Below, piece after piece: positions 47,186 through 59,183 of a stretch of DNA of 64,000 bases. The DNA lies in NCBI GenBank assembly GCA_037074615.1, contig CM073524.1, positions 23,977,406 to 24,041,405 on the forward strand, written 5' to 3'. The position numbers were made by a program, and so were the translations under genes. This stretch comes from Leucaena leucocephala (lineage: Eukaryota > Streptophyta > Magnoliopsida > Fabales > Fabaceae). Numbering within the stretch: position 1 is the stretch's first letter; every line of letters starts with the position of its first letter. Below the pieces are notes generated by a model that searched no databases, was not told where the DNA came from, and was given only the letters and a program-made list of their open reading frames with translations.

Positions 47186-50100
47186 TTACCCTCCCCTAGA
47201 AGATTCACCTTGTCCTCAAGGGGAAAAAAAGGAAACTGTGATGTAATGGTAGACATGTCTTCCCAGGAATTTTTGAATTCAGGCATATCCTTCCATTTGA
47301 CTAGTACCTCGAGTTCACCATTCATAAGTTTACGGATCCTGCGGACAGCCTCTGGTTGTACTTGCAGTTCCAATTCGGTAGATAGTGCTGCAGGGAGAGT
47401 GGGAAACACAGCAGCAGAATGAACAGATCGTTTAAGATTAGAGACATGAAATACTGGATGAATGCGGGCTGTAGGTGGTAACTCCAGTCGGTATGCCACT
47501 GGTCCCAATCTTTCTATGATTTTGAAAGGACCATAGAAACGTGGACATAGGTTTTCATTTACTCTCCGAGCCAAGGTACGCAGTCGGTAAGGTTGAATCT
47601 TCACGTAGACTTGGTCACCAACCTCATACTGGACGTCTCGTCGATGTTTGTCAGCTTGAGCCTTCATTTGCTGCTGTGCTTTCGCTAAATTCTCTCGTAA
47701 TGAGGCAATGATCAGATTGCGGTCACTGATTTGTTGGTTGACTTCTTCAACAGATGGCTCGTCTTGGAGAGCCATAAAAGAGGGGGGATCCCTACCATAA
47801 ACTTCCTTGAAAGGAGTCATACCCGCAGCACTGTGATATACAGTGTTATACCAGTATTCTGCCCAAGGAAGCCACTGTGCCCATTGGGTTGGTTTCTCAC
47901 TAGTGAAGCACCGAAGATATGTTTCCAGTCCTCAATTCATGACCTCTGTTTGTCTATCAGTTTCTGGATGATAAGCAGAGCTAAGGCACAATTTGGTACC
48001 ATCTTGGGTGAAGAGTTCTTTCCAGAAGTGGCTAATGAAGACCCGATCCCGATCGGAAACTATGGTTTTGGGAAAACCATGCAACTTAATGATCTCTCGC
48101 GCAAATATATCAGCGACATCCTTTGCTGTAAAAGGGTGGGATAGGGGTAAAAAATGGGCATACTTGGTGAACCTGTCAATGACCACTAGAATGTTGTCAT
48201 ACCTTCTGGATTTTGGAAGCCCATAAATGAAGTCCATGCTAATATCTTCCCAAATGCGCTGAGGAATAGGCAGTGGCTGTAGTAGTCCTGCGGGTGACAG
48301 CATTTGGTATTTGTTTTTCTGACATACATCACATTGGGCCACATAATTTTGAATTGTTCGTTTCATTCCTTCCCAATATACTACTTGGGCCAGGCGTTTA
48401 TAGGTGCGAAGGTACCCTGCATGCCCCCCTATTGGAGAATCATGGTATTCCTTGAGTAGCAATGGAATCCTGGTTGAATTCTTGGATAAAACCATTCTCC
48501 CTTTGTAGTGTAGGACCCCTTTTTCTAAGCTGTATCCTTCCTTACTGCCAGGATGAGTAATCAACTGCTGTATGATTTGGCTGAGTTTTGCATCCGTGTG
48601 TATCTCTCTTTCCCATTCTTCTATATCATTGTACTGCCATAACGAAAACCCCTTTAGCTCAAATCCCGCATCATTGTCTTCTTGTCTGGATAGTGCATCT
48701 ACTGCTCTGTTTTCTTTTTCGGGTTTGTAACAGATCTCAAACTTGAATCCCATCAATTTTGAAACCCATTTCTGCTGATTCTCCTCAACAATGCGCTGTT
48801 CCAACAGATATTTCAATGCTTTCTGGTCTGTTCTGATAATAAATTTCTGTCCCCACAAATAGTGTCTCCATTTCTTTACTGCCATCACTATTGCCATGAG
48901 CTCCCTTTCATATATTGAACCCTGTTGTGCTCTGTTTGATAATTTCTGACTGAAATAAGCCACTGGTTGGCCACTTTGCATCAGAACTGCACCCACCCCA
49001 GTACCAGATGCATCTGTTTCCACTTCAAAAGGGAGGGAAAAATCTGGTACAGCCAATACAGGGAGCGTCGTCATAGCTGTCTTGAGTTTGGTGAAGGCCT
49101 CCTCCACCTCTTCAGTCCATTTGAAGGCATCTTTCTTTAATAAATCTGTGAGGGGGCTTGCTATCTTGCCATAGTTCCTTACAAAGTGTTTGTAATACCT
49201 GGTGAGTCCTAGGAAACCCCTCAGAGATTTCACATTCTTGGGTCTAGGCCACTTACACATGCTGTCCACCTTTACCAGATCAGCTTGTACTCCTTCCCTT
49301 GAGATAATATGGCCGAGGTACTCAAGCCTAGGTTGTGCGAAACTACACTTCTTCAAATTAATCACTAGTTGGTTCTCTTTCAAGAGGGTAAATACAGCAT
49401 GCAGATGTTTCAAATGGGACTCTAAATCACTGCTGTATATAAGTATGTCATCAAAAAATACGAGCACAAACTTACGCAAATGCTGTCTGAATACCTCATT
49501 CATCAGTGACTAAAAAGTTGAGGGTGCATTGGTCAAGCCGAAGGGCATAACCTTGAACTCATAGTGGCCCTCATGTATCCGGAAGGCAGTTTTATGCTCG
49601 TCCCCCGCTTTAATTCGGATCTGGTGGTAACCAAATTTGAGGTCTAGTTTTGAAAAGATGGTGGCACCCTTCAATTCGTCCAAAAGTTCATCAATTGCTG
49701 GAATAGGAAATTTATCTGGAACGGTGATCTTGTTTAGAGCTCTATAATCCACGCAAAATCTCCAACTTCCATCCTTCTTTTTGACCAATAAGACAGGGGT
49801 TGAATATGGACTAGTGCGGGGTTGAATGATTCCACTTTTTAGCATATCTCCTACCAGGTTTTCGATCTCATTTTTTTGCAGATGGGGGTAACGGTATGGC
49901 CTGATATTTGGCGGCTGCTCCCCTGGTCTAATTGGGATAGCATGGTCTTGAACTCGTGTAGGAGGTAGGCCTGTAAAAATTTTGTGTACATCTGAAAACT
50001 CCTCTAGTACCTTCTGGATTTCTGGTATCACCGCTTCTCCCCTCTCTTCCTCCACTTCCAGCCTACGGTATTCCACCAAATATCCCTCTCCTTGTTTTTG

Positions 50101-51735
50101 TACAGATTTAACCAATGATTTGAATGTCACCTGAGTCCTAGTTAGAGAAGGATCTCCGCGTAGGCAAATCTGGTTTGGTTTCTTGCCAACCTTTATGGTG
50201 AGCTGACTCCAATTTGTTTTGACTTCACCTAGTGACTTCGGTATTCCATTCCTAGTACCGCATCCACCCCGTTCAAAGGAAAGAGGTAGAAGATTTGGTT
50301 GATATCTAGACCTTGTACCTGAATCTGTAGATTCCTACACCTATGCCTGCGTTGTAGGGAATACCCGTCTCCCATCATGACCGTGTACTCTGCAGTTTCC
50401 TCCATCGGTAGCCCCCAGCCCTTCTGTAATTCCTCTGACACAAATTTGTGGGAGGCTCCACTATCAATGAGCAGCACGACTTCCCTTTCGCCAATCATCC
50501 CCCGGACTTTCATGGTGTGATTATTCCCAAATCCCGCCATGGAGTTTAACGATAACTCCATGTAAGTAGCGTCTTCGGTATTCTCCACGGTTCCCTCATC
50601 TTCACCTCCGAGGCCCTCCTCTCCTTCATCCCCTCCGTCATTTTTTTTCCAGAATCATCACCTGAAGGTTCTTATTTTTACATATATGGCTGGGGTTGTA
50701 TTTGTCGCCATATTTGAAGCATAAACCAAGTTCCCTTCTGCGATTGAGTTCCACTTCAGGAAGTCATTGAGCTTTCCATCCTGATTTGACCGTGGTGCTA
50801 CTCGATGAATGGGTAGTGGTTCTATTTTCTGGTGCTTTTATTTCTGTCTTCCGCTGTGGGCTGTAGTGTGTGCTTCCCATATAGCTTCTGGTGGGCTCAG
50901 TGCTGTAAGCAACCTTAATGGGCTGGGTGTTGGCCCACTTTGTTCGAGGCCCAGTGGCACATCGTGTGAGCCTGGTCACTCTTCCTTCCCTTGCCTTTTC
51001 CATCGTTTGGTTCCTTTCGTTGATGCGCATGGCCATCCTAATGATCTCGCGTAGGGAGGTCATATTGGCTAACCTAAGTTCTGCTCTTATCTCCGGCTTG
51101 AGAGCGTTTTTGAAGGCTCCCACCAAGCATTCCTCCGGTACACCTCTTAGAGAAGCCGATAGCCTCTCAAATTCTTCAACGAGCTCTAGGACCCATTGCT
51201 CTTGTTTTAGTGCCAGCAGCATCTCATATTCGTCCCCTAATTGAGAGGGATGAAATCTGTATAACAACTCTTGTTTAAACTCCAACCAGCTTCGCAGTGG
51301 AGTTCAGTTTTCAACCCAATGATACCAATTGAGAGCCTTGCCTTCCAGGCATATCACAGCTGCCCCTAGTTTCTCTGTTTCGCAGATGGAGTTCAAGCAA
51401 AAATAGCGTTCCACCCGTGAGAACCAGCCCAATGGATCCTCCCCTTCGAACACTGGTAATTCCAATTTTCTAAACCTCCCCCTTCCGTCGTTGTGATCCT
51501 CGTGTGTCTCAGCTGTTTCTTCCCTATCTTGAGCTCCCCTTCCGTTGTCTCGTGCGTCTTCCAAATGTCTATATTTTTTGACTAACTGTAACAGGGTCTC
51601 CTGCATTTTCTACATCATCTCTTTAACTCCACTCATTTCTGTGGTCAGCCGTGTATTCACCTCCCTCATGCCTTGGTTCAGTCCTCCTATGGCTTCCTTC
51701 AACTCCTGTACTTCCTCAGTCACCCGTCTTTCCAT
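47056..51735 (-). pseudogene. gypsy gag-pol polyprotein with chromodomain, several stops
   Basis: The ATG is at 51735. Order on the minus strand: gag (FRKLELPVFEGEDPLGWFSR; EFKQELLYRF); a damaged zinc knuckle (CFKYGDKYNPSHICK, one Cys lost); protease with LLIDSGASHKFV; RT with WRFCVDYRALNKIT, MPFGLTNAPSTF and VFFDDILIY; RNase H with VETDASGTGVGAVL; integrase with CDVCQKNK, DISMDFI, VSDRDRVF and PETDRQTEVMN; and a C-terminal chromodomain-like LEVLVKWKDMPEFKNSWE. Stops: TAG at 51610-51612 (MM*KMQ), TGA at about 51302-51304 (VEN*TPL), TAG between STF and SLMNEVF (about 49508), TGA after EVMN (about 47932). A frameshift follows protease (about 50230-50250). The host-facing chromodomain would target insertion to heterochromatin. 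Confidence 0.93.
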
Positions 51736-51778
51736 TGCCCTTCCACAGAGCCCAAAATGTTACTGCTCTAATACCAAA

Positions 51779-52134
51779 TGATATGTCCTGCACTAGAAAT
51801 GGAAAATACACAGAAAGCTAACAACTTCTGGATAAATATGAAGGTTTATATTAATAGTTTCAGTAGAATCAAAGTTACAGAAGAAATACAATGATCCTGA
51901 ATAAACCCTTCCTGCCTTAAAATACAGAACATATGCTAACTGAACTCTCATCACTCGCTGGTCCTCATCTGGAGATTTGAGAGTCCAGCCTCTCCTATCC
52001 TAGTACTCACAAAATGCTTGCCCTCCTTCACAAGTTCCCACCTCTATATATTACCCCAACTTATCGGCACCCTTTCCAAAATAAAAGTCAAAAGGCAGCA
52101 ACTTCAAAAAGACAACAGCTACACAAAAGCCTAT
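51779..52134 (-). repeat. 5' LTR of the gypsy element, first part
   Basis: It matches 46688-47043 with few changes and stops inside AGCCTAT, where the copia segment starts. It resumes at 55636. Confidence 0.93.
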
Positions 52135-52149
52135 GTTAGACGGCATCAA

Positions 52150-53656
52150 AACACTTTGCTTTCACATCTCACCTTGATCAAATCAAGATACCAGAAAATA
52201 TACATGAAGCCCTTGCCAGTCCTGAATGGAGACAGGCAGTGACGGAAGAAATGAAAGCTCTTGAAGATAACAAACATGGGAGATAGTTGAACTACCCAAA
52301 GGGAAGAAAGCAGTAGGCTGTAAATGGGTATTCACTCCGAAGTATTATGCTGATGGAAGTCTTGACAAATATAAAGCCAGACTAGTGGCAAAAGGTTTCA
52401 CTCAAGTATATGGGATGGACTACACAGAGACATTTACTCCAGTTGCCAAACTCAACACCATCAGAATCCTGTTTTCCCTGGCTGCAAACCTAGACTGGCC
52501 ACTACACCAGATGGATGTCAAGAATGCGTTCTTGAATGGTGAACTAAAGGAAGAAGTATACATGAAGATGCCTCCAGGATTCCCCGGAAGGAACGTCAAT
52601 CAAGTGTGCAAATTAAGGAAGTCACTGTATGGACTAAAACAATCTCCTCGAGCATGGTTTGAGAGATTCACCAAGGTACTAAAGGTTCAAGGGTACACAC
52701 AGGGTCAGAGTGGTCACACTCTATTCTTCATACATCGAGAAGGGAAGAGTGTGATCTTGGCAGTATATGTGGACCACATTGTTCTCACAGGAAATGATCC
52801 AACAGAGATAGATAGAATAAAAGGAGCACTGAACAAAGAATTTCAGGTTAAAAACCTCGAAGAGATGAAATACTTCCTTGGTATGGAAGTCGCTAGATCT
52901 ACGAAGGGCATTAGCATCTCACAAAAGAAATATATACTGGATCTCTTAAAGGAGACAGACATGCTAGGGTGTAGACCCAGTGATACTCCTATAAGAACGG
53001 ATAAGATCAAGGAAGGTGAAGACATGGGGAAAGCAGTTGATATGGGAAGGTACCAGCGTATGGTTGGAAAATTAATTTACTTGTCACACACTAGGCCAGA
53101 CATTGCCTATGCCGTTGGAGTAGTAAGCCAGCATTCCCATAATCCTAAGCAAAGGCACCTGAATGAAGTTTACAGGATCCTTAGATATTTGAAGGGTTCT
53201 CCAGGGCTTGGTCTCTTATTCAAGAAATCCAACAAGAGAAATGTGGAGATACTAACCGATGCTGATTGGGCAGGAGATCAGGATGATAGAAGATCCACCT
53301 CAGGTTATGTTACCTATGTCTGGGGAAATTTAGTTACATGGCGCAGTAAGAAACAGAGTGTGGTAGCCAGAAGCAGTGCTGAAGCTGAATTCAGAGCCAT
53401 AGCCCTTGGGATCTGTGAAGGTCTGTGGATAAAGCGAGTTCTAGAAGAATTGAGAATGTCAATGGAATTACCCATTAAACTATACTCTGATAATATGGCA
53501 GCAATTAATATGTCACACAATCCAGTCCAACATGACAGAACAAAGCATGTGGAAATAGATAGATATTTCATTCGAGAAAAGATTGATGAAGGAACCATTA
53601 ATTTCAGACATATTCCTTCAAAGGAAAAGATCGCAGATGTACTCACAACAGTGTAG
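52150..53656 (+). pseudogene. copia reverse transcriptase/RNase H (first half of permuted insert)
   Basis: The start is HLDQIKIPENIHEALASPEW. A one-base loss near 52273 shifts the frame to TWEIVELPKGKKAVGCKW-type sequence. After that an open frame of over 420 codons reads ARLVAKGFTQVYGMDYTETF, QMDVKNAFLNGELKEEVYM, SLYGLKQSPRAWFERF, VYVDHIVLTGND, LSHTRPDIAYAVGVVSQ, LTDADWAGDQDDRRSTSGY, ARSSAEAEFRAIALG, HDRTKHVEIDRYFIREKI and KEKIADVLTTV. The catalytic YVDD is YVDH, so the polymerase would be inactive. The frame ends at 53656, where the gag-like part starts. Confidence 0.93.
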
Positions 53657-55628
53657 ATGAAATGGGCTCCGTCGGTGTTGGCCCAACGTCACCAGGAGCG
53701 TCTTCTCAACTGGGTTCTGGCGCTACAGGAATAGGCCCAACACACAGCCTTGCTCACATGGGCTCAGGATATACAGGCTCAGTCCATAAGTTGCAGGCCC
53801 AGGTCCATAACTCTTCAGACCCATTGATACTCATCCTGGAGCGCCTCAATGCCCTTGAAATTCAGTCTCGTAAACAACCTGTTGCTAGTGTAGTCCAGAA
53901 AGGTAACTTCTTTAAAGCCCTTGCTACTATTAGAGGTAAGTATACCGGGCCCTGTTGGATAGTAGATTCTGGTGCCTCTGATCATATGACCGATGATGTC
54001 TCCCTATTCACCACTTATATTCTGCGACCTCCCATCTCGTGGTTAAAATTGCAGATGCCTCCGATTCCTTAGTCGCTGGTAGTGGTACCATCAAAATTTC
54101 TGCTACACTAACGCTTCATGATGTATTGCATGTTCCCAAATTAAAATGCAATCTATTATCTGTGAGCCAACTGAATAAAAGGGAAAAATGTCATGCTAAT
54201 TTCTTTGCTACTCATTGTATTTTTCAGGATCTGTTCACGGGGACGACAATTGGTGTTGCTAAGGAGTTTGATGGATTGTATTACCTGAGTGACTGTCACA
54301 AAACAGAATCTTCTTCTTGTAATAAAGTGTCTCTCCCTCGAACTAGTGAGTTGGAATTATGGCACAAAAGATTAGGGCATCCAAATTTTCAATACATGTG
54401 TAAGATGTTTCCCTGAATCTGCTCAAATAAAGAATTTGTTTTTCATTGTGAATCATGTGAACTTGCTAAACACCATCGCACATCTTTCCCTAGTGTCACC
54501 TATCGCCCATCCAACCCTTTCTCAGTTATTCACAGTGACGTGTGGGGCCCATCTCGTATCCCAAATCGTACTCGTTCTAAGTGGTTTATGACCCTCATTG
54601 ATGACCACACCTGTGTTAGTTGGGTTTTCCTCTTAAAGGATAAATCTGATGTATGTCAATCCTTTATTGACTTTTATCATATGATCCACACCTGGTTTCA
54701 CACAAAGATTCAAACCCTTCACACCGATAATGGTACAGAATATTTTAATCATCAGTTATCTCTATTCCTTAAGAAGCATGGTGTTACTCACAAAAGTTCT
54801 TGTCCTCATAGCCCTCAACAAAATGGCATTGCTGAACGTAAGAACAGACACCTCCTAGAGACAGCTAGGGCCCTGCTGTTTAGTAGCACTGTTCCTACCT
54901 ACTACTGGGATGACGCTGTCCTAACAGCCACTTTTCTGATCAACCGCATGCCCTGTAAACCATTGTCTTTCCAAACACCTCTCCAGGTACTCCATAGTCA
55001 TTTTAACTTACCCTACCTGGAGAATACCTTACCCCTACGAGTATTTAGATGTACTGCCTTTGTCCACCTCCACCACACTCCTAAACTTGATCCCAAAGCC
55101 GTCAAATGTGTTTACTTAGGACCTGCGGGAAATCAAAAGGGGTACAAATGTTTTGACCCTCTCTCGAAGCGCCTTTATATCACTTGTGATGTCACCTTTC
55201 ATGAAACTGTTCCCTTTTATCCCTCATCCTCAGTTCAGGGGGAGAGTTGGAATGAACTTCAGATTCTTACTCCAATAGATACTGACTTCACGTACCCTCA
55301 CCATGAACCTGATCAAATCTATGTTATTGAGGAGTCCGTACACGAAGTGCCTAGAGAGAGTGAACAAAGTACTAGTTCAGGGGGAGATACTAACAGGTGG
55401 GGTCAAATCTATACTCGCCGTAATAAAGACATGACAGGCAATACATCCCAAACACCGGACACATCCCAAGAATCTGAACCAAGAGCAGGTCCTGGCCCAG
55501 AAGCACAAACTCCTGATGATCTTGATCTCCCAATAGCAGTACGAAAGCAACGTAGGACATGCACCAGATATCCTATAGAAAGGTTTGTCTCGTATCAGGC
55601 TCTCTCATTTACTTACACTATTTCCTAC
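53657..55628 (+). pseudogene. copia gag end, protease and integrase (second half of permuted insert)
   Basis: 53662-54072: a Gly/Ser-rich gag end, then CWIVDSGASDHMTDD (protease DSG). A frameshift near 54045 leads to DVLHVPKLKCNLLSVSQL and LWHKRLGHPNF (integrase His pair); a TGA at 54414 interrupts the frame; CESCELAKH completes the zinc region. 54540-55637: integrase core with IHSDVWGP, LHTDNGTEYF and NGIAERKNRHLLE (D, D, E present), then VYLGPAGNQKGYKCFDPLS and a variable tail rich in Ser/Thr/Glu. The tail ends at RYPIERFVSYQALS, the usual entry to RT, which lies instead 3.4 kb upstream. Confidence 0.92.
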
Positions 55629-55635
55629 AGCCTAT

Positions 55636-55774
55636 AGCCACCTAGTCTTATGTTTCTTTCTCCAATTCAGCATTAGTATTTGGGTCAACCCCCTGAACCC
55701 CAAAAGGTACCTTTCCTTCATGTTTTCCATGTCTCTTCCTCTTGTATGTATTTGCAGCAAAAGCAAATGTATCA
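55636..55774 (-). repeat. 5' LTR of the gypsy element, second part
   Basis: It continues the LTR from 52134 and matches 47045-47185, with a 3-base deletion (CCTTCATG versus CCTTCTTCATG). Confidence 0.93.
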
Positions 55775-55779
55775 ATATT

Positions 55780-56190
55780 CTAATGTAAATGGGCAAGAAA
55801 ACCTACTAATTTCAATCCAATACCAGTTTGCATATTTCTTGGAAACATAACAAACAATATGTTATGGAAAGATCTAGCACTAAAATTGAATATTGTGCAT
55901 TAGCATTGGTAGTATGTGATCTTAAGTAGATGAAGCAATTAATTTAAGAGCTTCAATTTGGAGATCATGATCGAACAACACTAAAGTTGACAATCGAGCT
56001 ACTTTACATTTCAATTTGAAGTTGATTGTCATTTATAAAAGTGAAGATCATATCCAGATCCATTTTCACTATCCACATCAACTTCATTGGTTAACTAGCC
56101 AATGTTCTCAAAAGCATGAAGAGGACCCTGTGTTTCTTACATTTGCAACAAGCTTGACGCACGTGTCTTATACGCTTCAACTTGAAGATG
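55780..56190 (+). pseudogene. RNase H end of the old copia
   Basis: Broken frames give STKIEYCALALVVCDLK (normally STEAEYRALA...), then QELQFGDHDRTTLK. This is the remainder of pol cut off from its first part (to 46682) by the gypsy insertion. Confidence 0.6.
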
Positions 56191-56244
56191 GTGTTGATCA
56201 CAATTTCATTTATCCTTCATTGTAAATAATTAGGATGATTGTGA

Positions 56245-56271
56245 TTTAGGGTTTAGGGTTTAGGGTTTAGG
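56245..56271. repeat. short telomere-type repeat (TTTAGGG)n
   Basis: Three perfect TTTAGGG units and a partial fourth. They lie inside the 3' LTR of the old copia. The 5' LTR has a single TATAGG at the same place. Confidence 0.9.
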
Positions 56272-59183
56272 ATGGTTTGATTTTATAATTATTAGCCATG
56301 ATTTCTTTATCTTGTACATCTACTTTAAATAATATGAATATGTAAGTCAAAACTTACTGACTTTCTCACGTTTCCTCTAGCTCTGTTTCTAACTTTCCTC
56401 TCATATTCTTTATAACGATGAGAATATTAATAATTTAAGGTTGAAAGAAAAATACTCACGTTTGTACCACGAAGCATGTGCCCAGCAGTTGAAACACCAG
56501 CTGTAGCAGAGAGGACCAAGGGCAAGCCAGAAGAGTAAAGCAGCCAAAATAAATACGACGAGAAGGCTAGAGAGCAACACAAAAATAGGTATGGCACCAT
56601 ACCAGCTGCAGTGTGAAGTAGGTTGGACGAGCGACTGAAGACCATATTTCGAAAGATGTGATCAAAATCAGTGTTGCGTCGATTAACTGCCTCCAGATGT
56701 GCGGCTAAATGACAATTCACAAAGCACATTGTCCTGTCATAGACTCTAATTCTCAAACCCACACCTCCCTGCTTGATCAACTTTAGCCTCATCAATGCTC
56801 ATTCCAACAAAAGAGATATTCCAAAGCTCAAAGTAAAAAAATTTATCAAGGCAATCTGTCTTTTAATAAAGCAGGTCAAATTTGTCCCAAATTAATAGAG
56901 AAGAAGAAAAACCAAATCATTTTCCCATGAACTATTATACTATTAACTATTATTCGTAAATAATGTTAAAGCACCACACAGGGATTATTGTCTAAAGTGA
57001 TAAATTAAGCAAAAGCATTATGTCATACAAAGGGCATGTATGAAACCGCAGTAGTTTGTTTATAAATGAGATAAAATATCAAGTAACATGATACATGAAA
57101 GAAATTTCTGCTCCCTATTAAATTTTCAGTATAGCTATTCTTTTCTTGTCTACTTTTCCATCTTATCATTATTTCTTCGGATCAAGGATGTCATCTAAAA
57201 TCTTTAAATTTCTTTCTACTTTTTCATTGATTGAAAATGTGTGATGATCATGAAGGCATGATTACATATAGATTAAGAAAGTGTTTCATGGATAAAATAA
57301 ATATTCAGCCACTCAGAATTCAATCTAAGCGGTTGAAATCATAGAGTCTTCAGAAAGAATGGTATTGCCCTATAGTTGCATCATACAGGGAAACTTTTTC
57401 TTTAATTTGTATATGGGGAACACTTTTTAATGAAGACAAAGACATTAAGACAAACCTTGTTACCAATTGCACGTCCAAAGCCACAAGGAACTGCTGCAAC
57501 ATCAATGTCCCCAACATGTGTCCTAAGATTTTTTCTCACCCTAAGGAATTTCACCTCATACTATAATAATTGAAGTAACATAAAAAAAGTAATAGAAACA
57601 ATTGGTTTATTACTATTTAATGAACCGGCAAGATACTTCCATGAGAATCACTCACCAAAGAGATATAAGCAGACCAGCAAGCTGTCTAGAACCCATACGC
57701 TCAAAGGTTTTTCCTTCTTCTAATGTCTTTCCAATTGCATCCAATCACAATTGTCCCACTGCACTTCCTTCAAGCCCTACCTACAATTGGGATTAGATAA
57801 AATAAATACTTTAAAAGATAAAATATATGGCACTATTTATAAACAAATAAAATGAGTCCTTTGGAAGCATTGTAGTCATACACTAATATAAAATGCATTT
57901 TTTAATATGAATGTCAAGAAAACTAACATTACAACGAATCAAGTTCATTCTTTTTAAATTCAATTTAACTAATATATTGGCTTATTTTTTATAATATATA
58001 CAAACATACGTCATGTTTACACTTATAAAATAGTGTCAATTTGCCAGACAATTTCATTGTCTAGTTCCACTATAAATACAAAAGTATCAAAGCATTTCAA
58101 GTCACATACTTCTAGAGGTTAAATACATCATCAAAAAATATTATTATGGTCATACAGTTTCTTTTGCTGCAGACATTGCAAGAAAACCTGCACCCATATC
58201 CACTTCTTGTAAACCAACCACTACAATGCCTACATCAGATACAGCAGAACCCAACCATGACATAAGCGAATCGTGGGATGGTTTTCCTTGACCAACATTC
58301 CATGTGCCAATAAAAATTCTGACATTATGTCGTCTAGTGTATACAAGTTGTTTCCCAGCTAATTCACACTTTACTATGTTGTCAACAGGAAATGGTGATG
58401 CAACATTCCATGCATGGATGCCACCATGAGTAGCCAAACTAAAAACATAACCATTGCCAATAGCCAATCTAATTAGAGGACTATTATGGGCAATCCATTC
58501 TGCAATTAGATTGCCATCAAGGTCCAATACTTGCATAACACCACTTACATAGCCTACATACAATCGTGTTCTGAAAGTGCAAAAGCACTGAACTGCACAG
58601 GGATGAAGATTAAAATCTTGCACACGAGTCCCGTTCCAATCCCATTGTACAAGCAAGCCATTTGTACATCCACTCCATATCATTCCATCATTTGTTTGGA
58701 CAATAGCTTCTGTTCTCTTAGTATCTTCAACAAATGCTCCTGCTCCCTTGGTTGCGACTGCTGGAAATTATGCCCTAGGGGCCAATCATTGTATCGGGTT
58801 ATCACATTATTTGCATGTTTACTGTGATGACCATCCTTGGATAACTCGTGATCTTATCCTAAATATCCCTGGTCGGTCATCTATGCGGGAGAAGAGATGA
58901 AATAAGACCAGTATGACTTTGAAGATATATAGAGATATAAATCAAAGTCATAAGCACATGTAAGAGTACAGGGTGCTGGACCGACCCGTCATGAGAGAGC
59001 TGCATGGGTCAAGTCATAAGCTTCTCTCATATACAAGCCATGTCACTATGCCCTTTGACCTGAGATCATCATGGATTCCTACATGACAAACGCTCAGCTT
59101 TGACCTAGTCAAAAGTCACTTTTGACCGAGTGATCATAAAGGCTATGCTCGGGCTTAGTGGTTTTTCATGCGGAGGAATGTGA

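Larger units (their letters stand above)
52135..55628 (+). mobile_element. circularly permuted, LTR-less Ty1/copia segment
   Basis: The order of domains is RT-RNaseH (52150-53656) followed by gag end-protease-integrase (53657-55628), the reverse of any copia genome. The right end (IERFVSYQALSF...) and the left end (FTSHLDQIKIPENIHEALAS) are the two sides of the normal integrase/RT linker. AGCCTAT occurs at both junctions (52128-52134 and 55629-55635) and once in the undamaged LTR. Read alternatively, the insert is TGTTAG...CTACA with a 5-bp duplication GCCTA. No LTR lies at the internal RNaseH/gag junction. Confidence 0.9.
46688..55774 (-). mobile_element. Ty3/gypsy chromovirus with a copia insert in its 5' LTR
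   Basis: The target duplication ATATT (46683-46687 and 55775-55779) is perfect. The left LTR (the 3' LTR) is 46688-47185, 498 bp (TGATGTGTCC to AAATGTATCA on the + strand). The right LTR is 51779-52134 plus 55636-55774, split by a 3.5-kb copia segment; without it the LTR measures 495 bp. The primer site on the minus strand after the right LTR is TGGTATTAGAGC. The purine tract before the left LTR is AGGGGAGGGTAA. The coding part ends with a chromodomain-like module. The insertion split the old copia RT/RNase H region. Confidence 0.95.
44816..56400 (+). mobile_element. old Ty1/copia element in intron 6, broken by later insertions
   Basis: LTR-like starts at 44816 (TGTTGATTTTAATTTG) and 56192 (TGTTGATCACAATTTC) stay homologous for about 130 bases (AAATAATTARGATGATT; GATTTTATWWTTATTAGCCA). 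Between them lie remnants of copia pol on the + strand: the integrase tail/RT linker and RT at 45281-46682, and RNase H at 55780-56180. Gag, protease and the integrase core are missing. The outer ends could not be fixed with a target duplication. Confidence 0.65.
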
